Made by a program: the position numbers and the translations under genes | Shown here: positions 11,801 through 20,445 of the stretch, piece after piece | Layout of the letters: every line of letters starts with the position of its first letter | Numbering within the stretch: the first letter of the stretch is position 1 | Notes under the pieces: model-generated | Seen by the model: the letters and a program-made list of their open reading frames with translations, nothing else | Database searches by the model: none | What the model was told of the DNA's origin: nothing | Assembly: GCA_027886185.1 (NCBI GenBank) | Contig: WOAB01000052.1 | Span: 1,550,001 to 1,614,000 of the forward strand | From: Rheum nobile | Lineage: Eukaryota > Streptophyta > Magnoliopsida > Caryophyllales > Polygonaceae | Reading direction: 5' to 3' | Length of the DNA: 64,000 nucleotides

Positions 11801-12047
11801 TTTTGCCGGCGTCGAGGCCTGTGGCGGTGGCAGCAGTGCTGGTGGAGGAAAAGCTGTCGGAGAAGGTCGAGTTGTTGTCAGAGTACCATGTCTGACCGCC
11901 AAAGCCCTGGGTGTTGCTCACGCCGGTCTCAGCGCCGCAGCTGAGGAGGTAGTGGTCGTAGCTTGTGGTAGGAGTGGCTCTAGTTGGTGCCAGGAGTATG
12001 AGGATGAGGTTAATTAAAAGAGAGGCCATTATGGTCGGTAGCTTCAT
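8826..12047 (-). CDS. FERONIA-like receptor kinase (CrRLK1L family), two exons
   Basis: Exon 1 is 12047-10870 and exon 2 is 10362-8826, giving 904 codons. Residues 1 to about 24 form a signal peptide. About 30-385 is the malectin-like ectodomain with many N-glycosylation sites. About 440-467 is a single transmembrane helix followed by a basic stop-transfer run, and about 530-807 is a Ser/Thr kinase. The catalytic elements are all present: Gly-loop GRGGFGNVYKG, VAIK Lys561, HRD Asp660 and DFG Asp678. The family acts at the plasma membrane as a cell-wall and RALF-peptide receptor. The GT..AG intron splits a Lys codon and restores the conserved YADILLNGLEIFK stretch before the juxtamembrane region. 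A second Met lies six codons inside. Both exons are open, so the gene looks intact. The paralogue (FERONIA itself or a tandem relative) cannot be decided here. Confidence 0.95.
10363..10869 (-). other. Intron of the receptor kinase gene
   Basis: 507 bp. The donor is AA/GTAAGT at 10869 and the acceptor is TTGCAG/G at 10363. Many CrRLK1L genes are intronless, so an intron between the ectodomain and the transmembrane segment is worth noting. It contains an (AT)13 microsatellite. Confidence 0.85.
10754..10779. repeat. (AT)13 microsatellite
   Basis: An uninterrupted AT dinucleotide run inside the receptor kinase intron. Confidence 0.9.
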
Positions 12048-12523
12048 TAATGTCTATCTTTTGTTTTCCTTTTGGCCAGAGGGTGAGCTACGATCATTAA
12101 TGGATTTTTCCTCCAGCTAAAATAGATCGATTTCAGTGAATGATATGACTTATTTCAAGGTTGTTTCGCAGAAGATCGAGAAAATGGTTCCCAATAACGG
12201 AATATTTAGATTAGATGGATGCCATATCTCTCGGATTATTCCAAGAGCTTCCAGTCAATGCATGATTATCTAAGTCAAACTGTTCCGCGTGGTTTTTTGT
12301 TTTTTTCTCAAATTTCTGAGGTCCCATTTTACATAAATCGTGTGCGGATCCACCTTTCATTTTCAAAAATAAAAATTAATTTTTAAGCACATTGATATCT
12401 AAAATACTTCAAATTATTGAATCTAACTTTACCTATAGCCTACTAATCCAAAATAATATGAATATTCTTATAATAATAGATTTTATATCAACTTTCATTA
12501 GATTTATGAGAATAATTTAAGAT
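12048..12523 (-). promoter_or_regulatory. Upstream region of receptor kinase gene
   Basis: About 480 bp of AT-rich DNA between the kinase start codon and repeat DNA that hosts the Mutator-like element. I see no clear TATA box at a fixed distance. The 12-kb insertion begins 540 bp upstream of the ATG, so this is all that remains of the proximal promoter next to the gene. Confidence 0.45.
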
Positions 12524-12587
12524 TTTTTTGCCTGATAACCAGATTTGACTTAATTCATACGGTATCCCAAATTTTAATATATTTTAT
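12524..12587. repeat. Left part of repeat split by the Mutator-like element
   Basis: Contains GCCTGATAACCAG and GGTATCCCAAATTTT. It matches the reverse complement of 27.69-27.74 kb. The other half continues at 24762 on the far side of the insertion. The last nine bases, ATATTTTAT, are the left target duplication. Confidence 0.75.
12579..12587. repeat. Target-site duplication, left copy
   Basis: ATATTTTAT. The right copy is GTATTTTAT at 24753-24761, one mismatch in nine, the usual duplication size for Mutator-like elements. Confidence 0.8.
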
Positions 12588-12660
12588 GGCTGCTACTATA
12601 TACACGACAAAAATTGTCTATACGCACGACATTTTTTACGCCAGAAACCGGCGTACGCAA
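12588..12660 (+). repeat. Left terminal inverted repeat of Mutator-like element
   Basis: About 70 bp pairing with 24680-24752 at roughly 80% by eye, including the 18-bp shared block CTATACGCACGACATTTT. Confidence 0.88.
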
Positions 12661-12721
12661 TCAATGGGCGTATAACATGAAAACGATATAATTATTTGAA
12701 ATTCAGTACTTAAACCTGTAC

Positions 12722-12751
12722 GCTGTATTTTAGCGTACGCTAAAATACAGC
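12722..12751. repeat. Perfect 30-bp palindrome in left subterminal region
   Basis: GCTGTATTTTAGC, then GTAC, then the exact reverse complement of the first 13 bases. It is embedded among further GCGTAC and GTACGC motifs (12651, 12717, 12755, 12800). The right end carries AATACAGCGTAC at about 24630, so the half-site is shared by both termini. It is a candidate binding site for the transposase. Confidence 0.9.
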
Positions 12752-12862
12752 ATTTAGCGTACATGAAAATATCCGTTGGAAAAGGCATGTACGTCAGCCC
12801 CTAGCGTACGCCCTTATATGGCGTACAGAATTAGCCGTTATTCCAACGGCTATTTTGTGCCC

Positions 12863-12870
12863 TATAAAAT
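12863..12870 (+). promoter_or_regulatory. TATA box of transposase gene
   Basis: TATAAAAT, 49 bp upstream of the chosen ATG at 12919, in a typical CC-TATAAAATAG context. Confidence 0.6.
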
Positions 12871-13023
12871 AGCAAGTCAATCTCATTTTCTAAATCCAAA
12901 ACAACAAATCTTACAAAAATGGCATATAATGAAAACACATATTGGAGTAGTAGTGGAGAAGAGAATGAAGATTACGACGATCAAGATTTCGACGATGAAG
13001 ATTTCGACGATGGCAATTTCGAG

Positions 13024-13685
13024 GTTAGTAATTATGGAATAATTAAGATTGAGATTATTTATAATTAATATAGCTTAAGTACGTATAGTTAATAATGGAA
13101 TGATTAGAATTGAAATTAGTGGAGAAGATGATGACGATGTTGCGGTAGAGGCCTATATTTATTATGTTAAAAGAATATTAGTATTTAGTTTTAGTGGACA
13201 AGATGATGACGATTTAGCGGTAGAGGCCTATATTTATTATGTTAAAAGATTAGTATTTAGTTATAGTAGACAAGATGATGACGATTTAGCGGTAGAGACC
13301 TATATTTAATATGTTAAAAGATTAGTATTTAGTTATAGTGGACAAGATGATGACGATTTAGCGGTAGAGGCCTATATTTGTTTTGATATATGTTAAAAGA
13401 TTATTATTTAGTAGTAGTGAAGAAGTTGATAATTGTTGTGAATTTGATATATGTTAAAAGTCCTATATTTATTTTCATATATGTTAAAAGAACATGGTAA
13501 TGGAGAAGATGATGATGATGATGATGATTTAGTGAGATAAGCTATCAATTTGTTTTTCTTTAGTTTAGTTATGTATTACAATTGTAGTTTTGTTTTATAG
13601 TTAATATTGGTTAGCTACAAACATATAAATTTCACAAATCGCAATCCATATATTGTAACATTATTGATTATGTAAACATGTATAG
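13024..13685 (+). other. Intron 1 of transposase with 72-bp tandem repeats
   Basis: GT at 13024, AG at 13684-13685. It contains four tandem copies of a 72-bp unit (see separate entry), followed by AT-rich sequence. A GATGATGATG run near 13508 may be a remnant of the same repeat. Confidence 0.75.
13110..13400 (+). repeat. 72-bp minisatellite, about four copies
   Basis: Unit landmarks AGATGATGACGA, GCGGTAGAGGCC and TATGTTAAAAGA recur every 70-75 bp. The period is a multiple of three and one frame (to 13309) stays open across nearly three units, each encoding DDDD, an AVEAYIYYVKR-type stretch and LVFS. It could be an amplified former exon of the acidic N-terminal region. I treat it as intronic because the splice sites on either side give the expected protein. 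Confidence 0.85.
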
Positions 13686-15040
13686 GGGAAAGATTATGGA
13701 GATGAATTTTGTAACAATCTGAAGTGGGATAGCCGAGAGGAATTGATTGAGTGGGTTAAGAATAGGGCCAAAGATTTGATGATGGTTTTAGTCATTCGTA
13801 ACTCAAATGTCAGAAGTGTTAGTTTGACGTGCGAGCATTTTGGTGAATATAGATCGGGGAGAAAGAAAGGTAGTGACTCAGAAGAGGATGTTGAGGTAAT
13901 TCGTAAAACAAAGTCAAAGAAGTCCGGATGCACATTTGAGTTGTGTGGTGTTAGATTGAAGAAGAAGCCAGGGGAAGTGACTCATAAATGGATCATGAAT
14001 GTGATAGATGAATGCCACAACCATAAGCTTCCGACTAGCTTTCTTGGGCATGCATACATGGGCAGAATGACCCCGGATGAGGAGCGCCTTGCCAAAAGTT
14101 TGGGTGATGCATTCGTGACGCCTAGGACTATTGTTGCGGAGTTGAGGACCTTCTTCCCCGGAAATGTGACATCCATGAAACAAGTTTCCAACTTTCTGCA
14201 GAAGATGCATTACGAAGATCGTGGGGAATTGACGGTTACGCAATGGACTCTGAACTTTTTGCAACAAAATAGTTACCGGGTATTTCCTCTTAGAAAGTTG
14301 TCTACGAAAGAGACTGATATCCTATTTTTTGCTCACTCGGACTCGCTCCACCTATTGAAGATGTTCCCGTACGTGGTAATTATCGACGCCACATACAAGA
14401 CAAATAGGTACGTGATGGATTTGTGTTACATTTTCAACACAATTTAATAGTAGTGATTTATATCATCGATTTGAATTATATCTTATATTCTATGACTTCT
14501 TACATTCATTTGTTTTCTTACATTCATCCACATGTATAACATGCCATTGGTGGAGATTGTCGGTTTCACTTGTACGCACAAGACTTTCAACATTGCGTAT
14601 GCATTTACACGGCAAGAAGAAGTTGTGCATTACAAGTTCAAAATGGAGAAACTTTTGCGCTTGTTTAAAGATGCGGGTGTTATGCCGACCGTCATAATGA
14701 CTGATCGAGAGAAGGCCCTCATTAATGCAATTCGGATAGTTTTCAAAGATGAAGTAAAACACCTATTGTGTTGGGTGCATATTAAGCACAACATAGAAGC
14801 ATATGCTTCCCCAATATTGAAGGATAAAAAACAAGTGAAAAGGTTTTGCGGCCAATGTTGGGCACTTTGGTGTTCAACCACGGAGGAAAGCTACGAAGAG
14901 AGACTTGCGAAATTGAGGACATCGTGGAAGAGTGGCCTCGTTCGATACATTGAAAAGACGTGGACTAATCCTCACAAGGAAAGCATAGTGAGAGTGTGGA
15001 CTGATCATCATCTTCACTTCTTCACGAAGACTACAAACAG

Positions 15041-15123
15041 GTAACCCTTGTACAATGTTCAGTATTTTCTAGGTTCAGTGCTCAATGTGGGACTAACGCA
15101 ATGCTTTTCATGTGTTTTGATAG
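15041..15123 (+). other. Intron 3 of transposase
   Basis: 83 bp, AAACAG/GTAACC to TGATAG/GGTTGAG. Splicing restores TTNRVEGMHHV around the third catalytic residue. Confidence 0.85.
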
Positions 15124-16426
15124 GGTTGAGGGTATGCATCACGTGTTGAAGAAAATTCTGAATTCTAGCGTTGGTGGTTTTAATAGAATGGTAGTGAGGA
15201 TCCACCATGCGATCGAGGGTCAAATTGGGCAGGTGCGTGCGACCATGGAGATGTCACGGATCAAAACACCAACGATGTTTGATGGTGTGCCGCCAGAAAT
15301 AAGAGTGTTGTTTTTAAGGCTATTCTTCAAAGTGTCGGATAGGTGCTTGGGAATGTTGTTTGATCTGTATAAGCAGATAGAGGAGGAGGATTTCCCTGAG
15401 GATTGTGATGATCATTGGATGAGAGACTGCTTCAGCCTGCCGTGTGTCCACAGAATCGCAAATGCCATCATTAATAAGACGCCGATCATGCCGAGTGAGA
15501 TACACCACTTCTGGAAGCAATTGTAATGGGATAGGGTTTACACGAAAGAAGATTCAGTTGAGGACACAACACATATGTGTGTTCAATAATTGAGATGGAA
15601 GCTAATGGATGACATGTGGCGCGCTAAAACATTGAACAACGACCAAATAGACCAAATCACCGAGTTGTTCTGGGACACGCAGCACCCGCATGAAACTTCG
15701 ATGCAGGAGCCCACGAGAATCATTTCAAAAGAAAGGCCAAATGGTTCGACAAAGTACGACACCAAGAGGGAGCCGAGCTTGTTTGAGCATCGGAGGGCTG
15801 AGTTAGATGAGATTGAGAAGAAGAAGGCCAGTGGAAGCCAAGGTAGAGGTTGGGGTCGTGGCAATAAGGGACCAAGTGGAGCTTCGCCGGGCATTGGGAC
15901 CCAAGGGAGCCAATCCGAAGGGACATGATCGTAGCAGCTCCCTGAACAACCCATGATTTTTATGGGGGTGAACTTTGGAGTTAAGAATGTGGATTACTTT
16001 TGGTTTCCGTACATTAACGGGGCCAAATATGTATGTCCAGACAGGCATTGTGAATATCGGACATTGGCTGTATTGTTGGGATCAGAAGAGACTGCATACC
16101 CTATGGTTCAAATGCAGGTGGCGGGCGAGTTGTTTGACAACAGAGATGTGTACATGCCCATCTTGCATGTACTACACCCGGGGATCACTTACGAGGACCT
16201 TATATTTCGGGTCAACTATGTCATATGTCCTTGCAGCGAGGAGTACTGGCTCGACATGCCGATGATTGGTTTAGTGTTTGCCATGCTATATCAAGTTGCT
16301 CTTGTCCTATTATCCTGGGATGGCATGTGCTTGTGCTTACCAATGAGGGCCTCTGACGAAAGCCTCGGCCCTCCAACACAGATATTGACGATGGCCCTCG
16401 TAGGAAACCGAAACCACTTCGTACCG

Positions 16427-16512
16427 GTATAGTTATTGTTTTTAAATAGCTAGTAATGTTTGTGCTTACCCTAAAACACAAAGCTCGATCATATTTTGTG
16501 TTTTCTATGTAG
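16427..16512 (+). other. Intron 4 of transposase
   Basis: 86 bp, CCG/GTATAG to TATGTAG/GTG. Splicing joins HFVP to VSLKDGCPLPPPPYAW, a continuous OTU-type C-terminus. Confidence 0.85.
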
Positions 16513-17007
16513 GTGTCACTGAAGGATGGTTGTCCACTACCTCCCCCTCCGTACGCTTGGCGTCGATTCAAACACCCAAGTGTCGATGGTTGGGACTCTC
16601 AATTTCAGTCGAGGATTCAACTATTTCAAGATTATCGCATTAGATATAACCGTCCTCCAGATCCTCCGGTGTAGTTTAAGATGTAGATTATATTTCAAAT
16701 GTAATTTTAGATATAATTTCAGATGTAATTTATTTTAAGAGCAGATATCAACTTCACATTTGGGTCTGATTTACTTGTTTAATCTCAATTTGAAAATCCC
16801 GATAATATATATGTTTTCTTAACATACATAAAATCCAAAACAAACCCTATAAGAAGCTTTGTCCTAACCAAACAAGCCCTAACATAAGGCAGTTTCTTTG
16901 TACACTACAAAGATTGTCTTCGTATCTCTCTTTGCCCTAACCATTACATTAAATTAAATGTCAATACATAAAACATATTACAAGAGCGATACAAACATTA
17001 CATCAAC

Positions 17008-17406
17008 TTAATTACGCCCTTGTATCTCTCTTAATAACTTCTCATACTTAGATTTGCCCATCGCAAACTTCCCTTGTTCCTTAAGGCGCATAAACCTTGT
17101 GTGAATGGGAATCAACTTAACAAGTTCTTCATTGTTCTTAACAAGTTCTTCATTTTTCTTACCAAGTTCTTCATTTCGGTTAGCAAGTTGTTGTTTTTCG
17201 TTCCACAGTTGTGCTATGACCCTCTGTGTCCTCTCATCGTAGGATGGATCAATCCACTCCATGAAGAGACACCCCCCTTCCATAGTCGGACATCCCCAAT
17301 ACCTCCTTCTATAGTTGAACTGCATATGTCACTCACGGATAATCGCAGATCTCTTACAATTGCATAGCCAACCAACGTTTGTTGACGATGAAGATGAAGA
17401 TGTCAT
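17008..17406 (-). pseudogene. GRF-type zinc finger protein, one internal stop
   Basis: The ATG is at 17404-17406 and the frame runs to the stop at 17008 (133 codons). After a Ser-rich start there is LCNC, then a Tyr-rich stretch, then YWGCPTMEGGCLFMEWIDP, the C-x-C..C..C spacing and aromatic residues of a GRF zinc finger. About 45 residues of predicted coiled coil follow (EELGKKNEELVKNNEEL repeats). A TGA at 17329-17331 interrupts the zinc finger, and a shorter protein from Met at 17325 would lose the first Cys pair. GRF fingers bind nucleic acid in other proteins. In this element the role is unknown. It lies tail to tail with the transposase. Confidence 0.75.
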
Positions 17407-17580
17407 TATGCGATGTAGTGCTTGATTTTCCTATCAATATCATAAATTCATTAATAAATGTTTCAAAAACATAAAAATCAAACAAGATCTAAACTGAGAG
17501 GATAACCTTACCGAATAATGGTGATGAACAACAGAGCTTCAGTTGGAATTGTGAGAACTCAGTAACCCTAGGGGTAACAC
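17407..17580 (-). other. Upstream region of GRF gene
   Basis: AT-rich, leading into the tandem-repeat blocks. No further ORF is seen. Confidence 0.3.
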
Positions 17581-17725
17581 TATTTATACAAGTGAAGAGT
17601 TGTGCATAACAGCTAGCACACAGCTGTAAAACACTGAAGTTGTGCAGAAATGCGAATAATAGCTGTAAAACACTCAGATTGTGCATAACAGCTATGACAC
17701 AGCTTAAAACACTGAAGTTGTAATT
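17581..17725. repeat. Short tandem repeat with CAGCTGTAAAACACT units
   Basis: About two to three imperfect copies of a ~60-bp unit containing GTGCATAACAGCTA and TAAAACACTGAAGTTG. It includes the palindrome CAGCTG. Confidence 0.65.
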
Positions 17726-18085
17726 GAAAGGATTATAGAAGAAATGAGTGAAAAACTGAAAAAATTAGAAATTAGGCCCAAGTAGGCCCAATAGGAAGGA
17801 TTATTGAAGAAATGGGTCAAAAATTGAAAAAACTAGAAATTAGGCCCAAATAAGCCCAATAGGAAGGATTACTGAAGAAATGGGTCAAAAACTGAAAAAC
17901 TAAAAATTAGGCGCAAGTAGGCCCAATAAGAAGGATTATTGAAGAAATGGGTAAAAAACTGAAAAAACTAGAAAATAGTCTCAAGTAGGCCCAATAGGAA
18001 GGATTATTGAAGAAATGAGTCAAAAACTGGAAAACTAGAAATTAGGCCCAATAGGAAGGATTATTGAAGAAAAAAATGTGTCAAA
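17726..18085. repeat. Minisatellite, about 65-70 bp x 5
   Basis: Units share AGGCCCAAGTAGGCCCAATA and GGATTATTGAAGAAATG followed by CAAAAACTGAAAA. Copies begin near 17722, 17790, 17857, 17925 and 17993, with small deletions. Confidence 0.85.
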
Positions 18086-18130
18086 ACAAGAGTTCCAGAC
18101 ACTTATCGTAATTTATGAAAAGTGTTGGAG

Positions 18131-18700
18131 GGCATGGGGGCAGCCATCGCGGCCTATGAAGACTTGGCTGAATATCAGGATAGGCAAAGCCGCGATCGCG
18201 GCCATGGGGGCAGCCATCGCGGCCTATGAAGGAATTCGCTGGACATGGAAGGAAGAGTAAGCCGCGATCGCGGCCATGGGGGCAGCCATCGCGGCTTATT
18301 AAGACTTGGCTGAATATCAGGATAGGCAAAGCCGCGATCGCGGCCATGGGGGCAGTCATCGTGGCCTATGAAGGAATTCGCTGGACACGGAAGGAAGAGT
18401 AAGCTGCGATCGCGGCCATAGGGGCAACCATCGCGGCTTATTAAGACTTGGCTGAATATCAGGATAGGCAAAGCCGCGATCGCGGCCATGGGGGCAGCCA
18501 TCGCGGCCTATGAAGGAATTCGCTGGACATGGAAGGAAGAGTAAGCTGCGATCGCGGCCATGAGGGCAGCCATCGCGGCTTATTAAGACTTGGCTGAATA
18601 TCAGGATAGGCAAAGCCGCGATCGCGGCCATGGGGGCAGCCATCGCGGCCTATGAAGGAATTCGCTGGACATGGAAGGAAGAGTAAGCCGCACCCTTGAA
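18131..18700. repeat. 142-bp minisatellite with CCGCGATCGCGG palindromes, four copies
   Basis: AAGACTTGGCTGAATATC recurs at 18159, 18301, 18443 and 18585, exactly 142 bp apart. Each unit has two GCCGCGATCGCGGCC-type palindromes followed by ATGGGGGCAGCCATCGCGGC. The copies differ by a few C/T changes (CCGCG to CTGCG). Open frames across it are a by-product of the repeat. The same palindrome recurs in LTRs elsewhere in the window. Confidence 0.92.
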
Positions 18701-18879
18701 GATCAGAGACATACGGGAGGATTTTTCACACGCGAATTATCTTGTTACCTTATTTTCTTTATTATGTTTTTATATTTCGATTATTATTTTTAGCAGATTG
18801 TTAATTTGTAAAAAAAAATACATTAAATTTCTAAAATTTATTTACAATGTAATTTTCATATAAAGAAATTAAATTGCTC

Positions 18880-20355
18880 TAAGCTTATGTACTATAGTTT
18901 CCTTAATATTTCATGTGATATACTTATATACTATAGTATTTCATTATATTTCATATAGTTATACTTATATACTATAGTATCTCATTATATTTCATGTTAA
19001 TATACTTATATACTATAGTTTTCCTTTATATTTCATGTGATATACTTATATACTATAGTATTTCATTATATTTCATATAGTTATACTTATATACTATAGT
19101 ATTTCTTTATATTTCATATAGTTACACTTATATAATATAGTATTTCATTATATTTCATATAGTTATACTTATATACTATAGTATTTCATATAGTTACACT
19201 AATATACTATAGTATTTCATTATATACTATAGTATTTTCATTATATACTATAGTATTTCATTATATTTCATATAGTTATACTTATATATTATAGTATTTC
19301 ATATAGTTATACTTATATACTATAGTATTTCATATAGTTACACTAATATACCATATTATTTCATTATATACTATAGTATTTTCATTATATACTATAGTAT
19401 TTTATTATATTTCATATAGTTATACTTATATACTATAGTATTTTCATTATATACTATAGTATTCATTATATTTCATATAGTTTCATTAATATACTATAGT
19501 ATTTCATATAGTTATACTTATATACTATAGTATCTCATTATATTTCATGTGAATATACTTATATACTATAGTTCTCCTTTATATTTCATGTGATATACTT
19601 ATATACTATAGTATTTCATTATATTTTATATAGTTATACTTATACACTATAGTATTTCCTTATATTGATCATATAGTTACACTTATATAATATAGTATTT
19701 TATTATATTTCATATAGTTATACTTATATAATATAGTATTTCATTATATTTCATATAGTTATACTTATATACTATAGTATTTCATATAGTTACACTAATA
19801 TACTATAGTATTTCATTATATTTCATATAGTTATACTTATATACTGTAGTATTTTCATTATGTTTCATATAGTTATACTTATAAACTATAGTATTTTATA
19901 TAGGTATACTTATATACTATAGTATTTCATTATATTTCATATAATTACACTTATATACTATAGTATTTCATTATATTTCATATAGTTATACTTATATACT
20001 ATAGTATTTCATATAGTTATACTTATATACTATAGTATTTTCATTATATACTATATTATTTCATTATATTTCATATAGATCTACTTATATACTGTAGTAT
20101 TTCATTATATTTTATATAGTTACACTAATATACTATAGTATTTCATTATATTTCATATAGTTACACTTATATACTATAGTATTTCATTATATACTATAGT
20201 ATTTTCATTATATACTATAGTATTTCATTATATTTCATATAGTTATACTTATATACTATAGTATTTTCATTATATACTATAGTATTTCATTATATTTCAT
20301 ATAGTTACACTAATATACTATAGTATTTCATTATATTTGATGTAGTTACCCTTAT
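18880..20355. repeat. AT-rich satellite built on ATACTATAGTAT palindrome
   Basis: Nearly 1.5 kb of irregular tandem units of about 20-42 bp. They combine TATACTTATATACTATAGTAT, TTTCATTATATTTCATATAG and TTACACTAATATACTATAG variants. ATACTATAGTAT is a perfect 12-bp palindrome and occurs dozens of times (not counted exactly). It lies wholly inside the Mutator-like element between its two gene clusters. Confidence 0.92.
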
Positions 20356-20445
20356 ATAATAACATGCAATTATTCAAAACAACCAAAATATAAATACATG
20401 ATCCAAAACACAACTGTCTAATCGGCATAATGTAAGTCCTATAAT

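Larger units (their letters stand above)
12919..16674 (+). pseudogene. Mutator-like transposase fused to OTU-like domain, five exons, four stops
   Basis: The exons are 12919-13023, 13686-14407, 14534-15040, 15124-16426 and 16513-16674 (933 codons, all phases consistent). The order is an acidic Asp/Glu N-terminus; a FAR1/WRKY-type DNA-binding region (exon 2); the DDE core with Asp in VIIDATYKTN, Asp in VIMTDREKAL and Glu in RVEGMHHVLK; a SWIM-like Cys/His segment; a basic linker; and an OTU-like cysteine-protease region. There the expected DGxCGFRA reads DRHCEYRT, while the distal His in RNHFVPV is kept. In-frame stops are TAA 15524, TAA 15587, TGA 15926 and TAG 15932. The exon-3 acceptor is also abnormal. 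The catalytic triad of the DDE core is intact in sequence. The gene is a recent pseudogene or needs another copy. Confidence 0.88.

Noticed and set aside
18131..18700. CRISPR-like array (regular palindromic repeats with spacers)
   Set aside because: The units are whole 142-bp tandem copies, so the spacers are identical too. The context is a plant transposon with spliced genes and no cas genes.
18880..20355. Centromeric satellite
   Set aside because: The array is only 1.5 kb, has irregular unit length and lies wholly inside a Mutator-like element rather than in a long uniform array.
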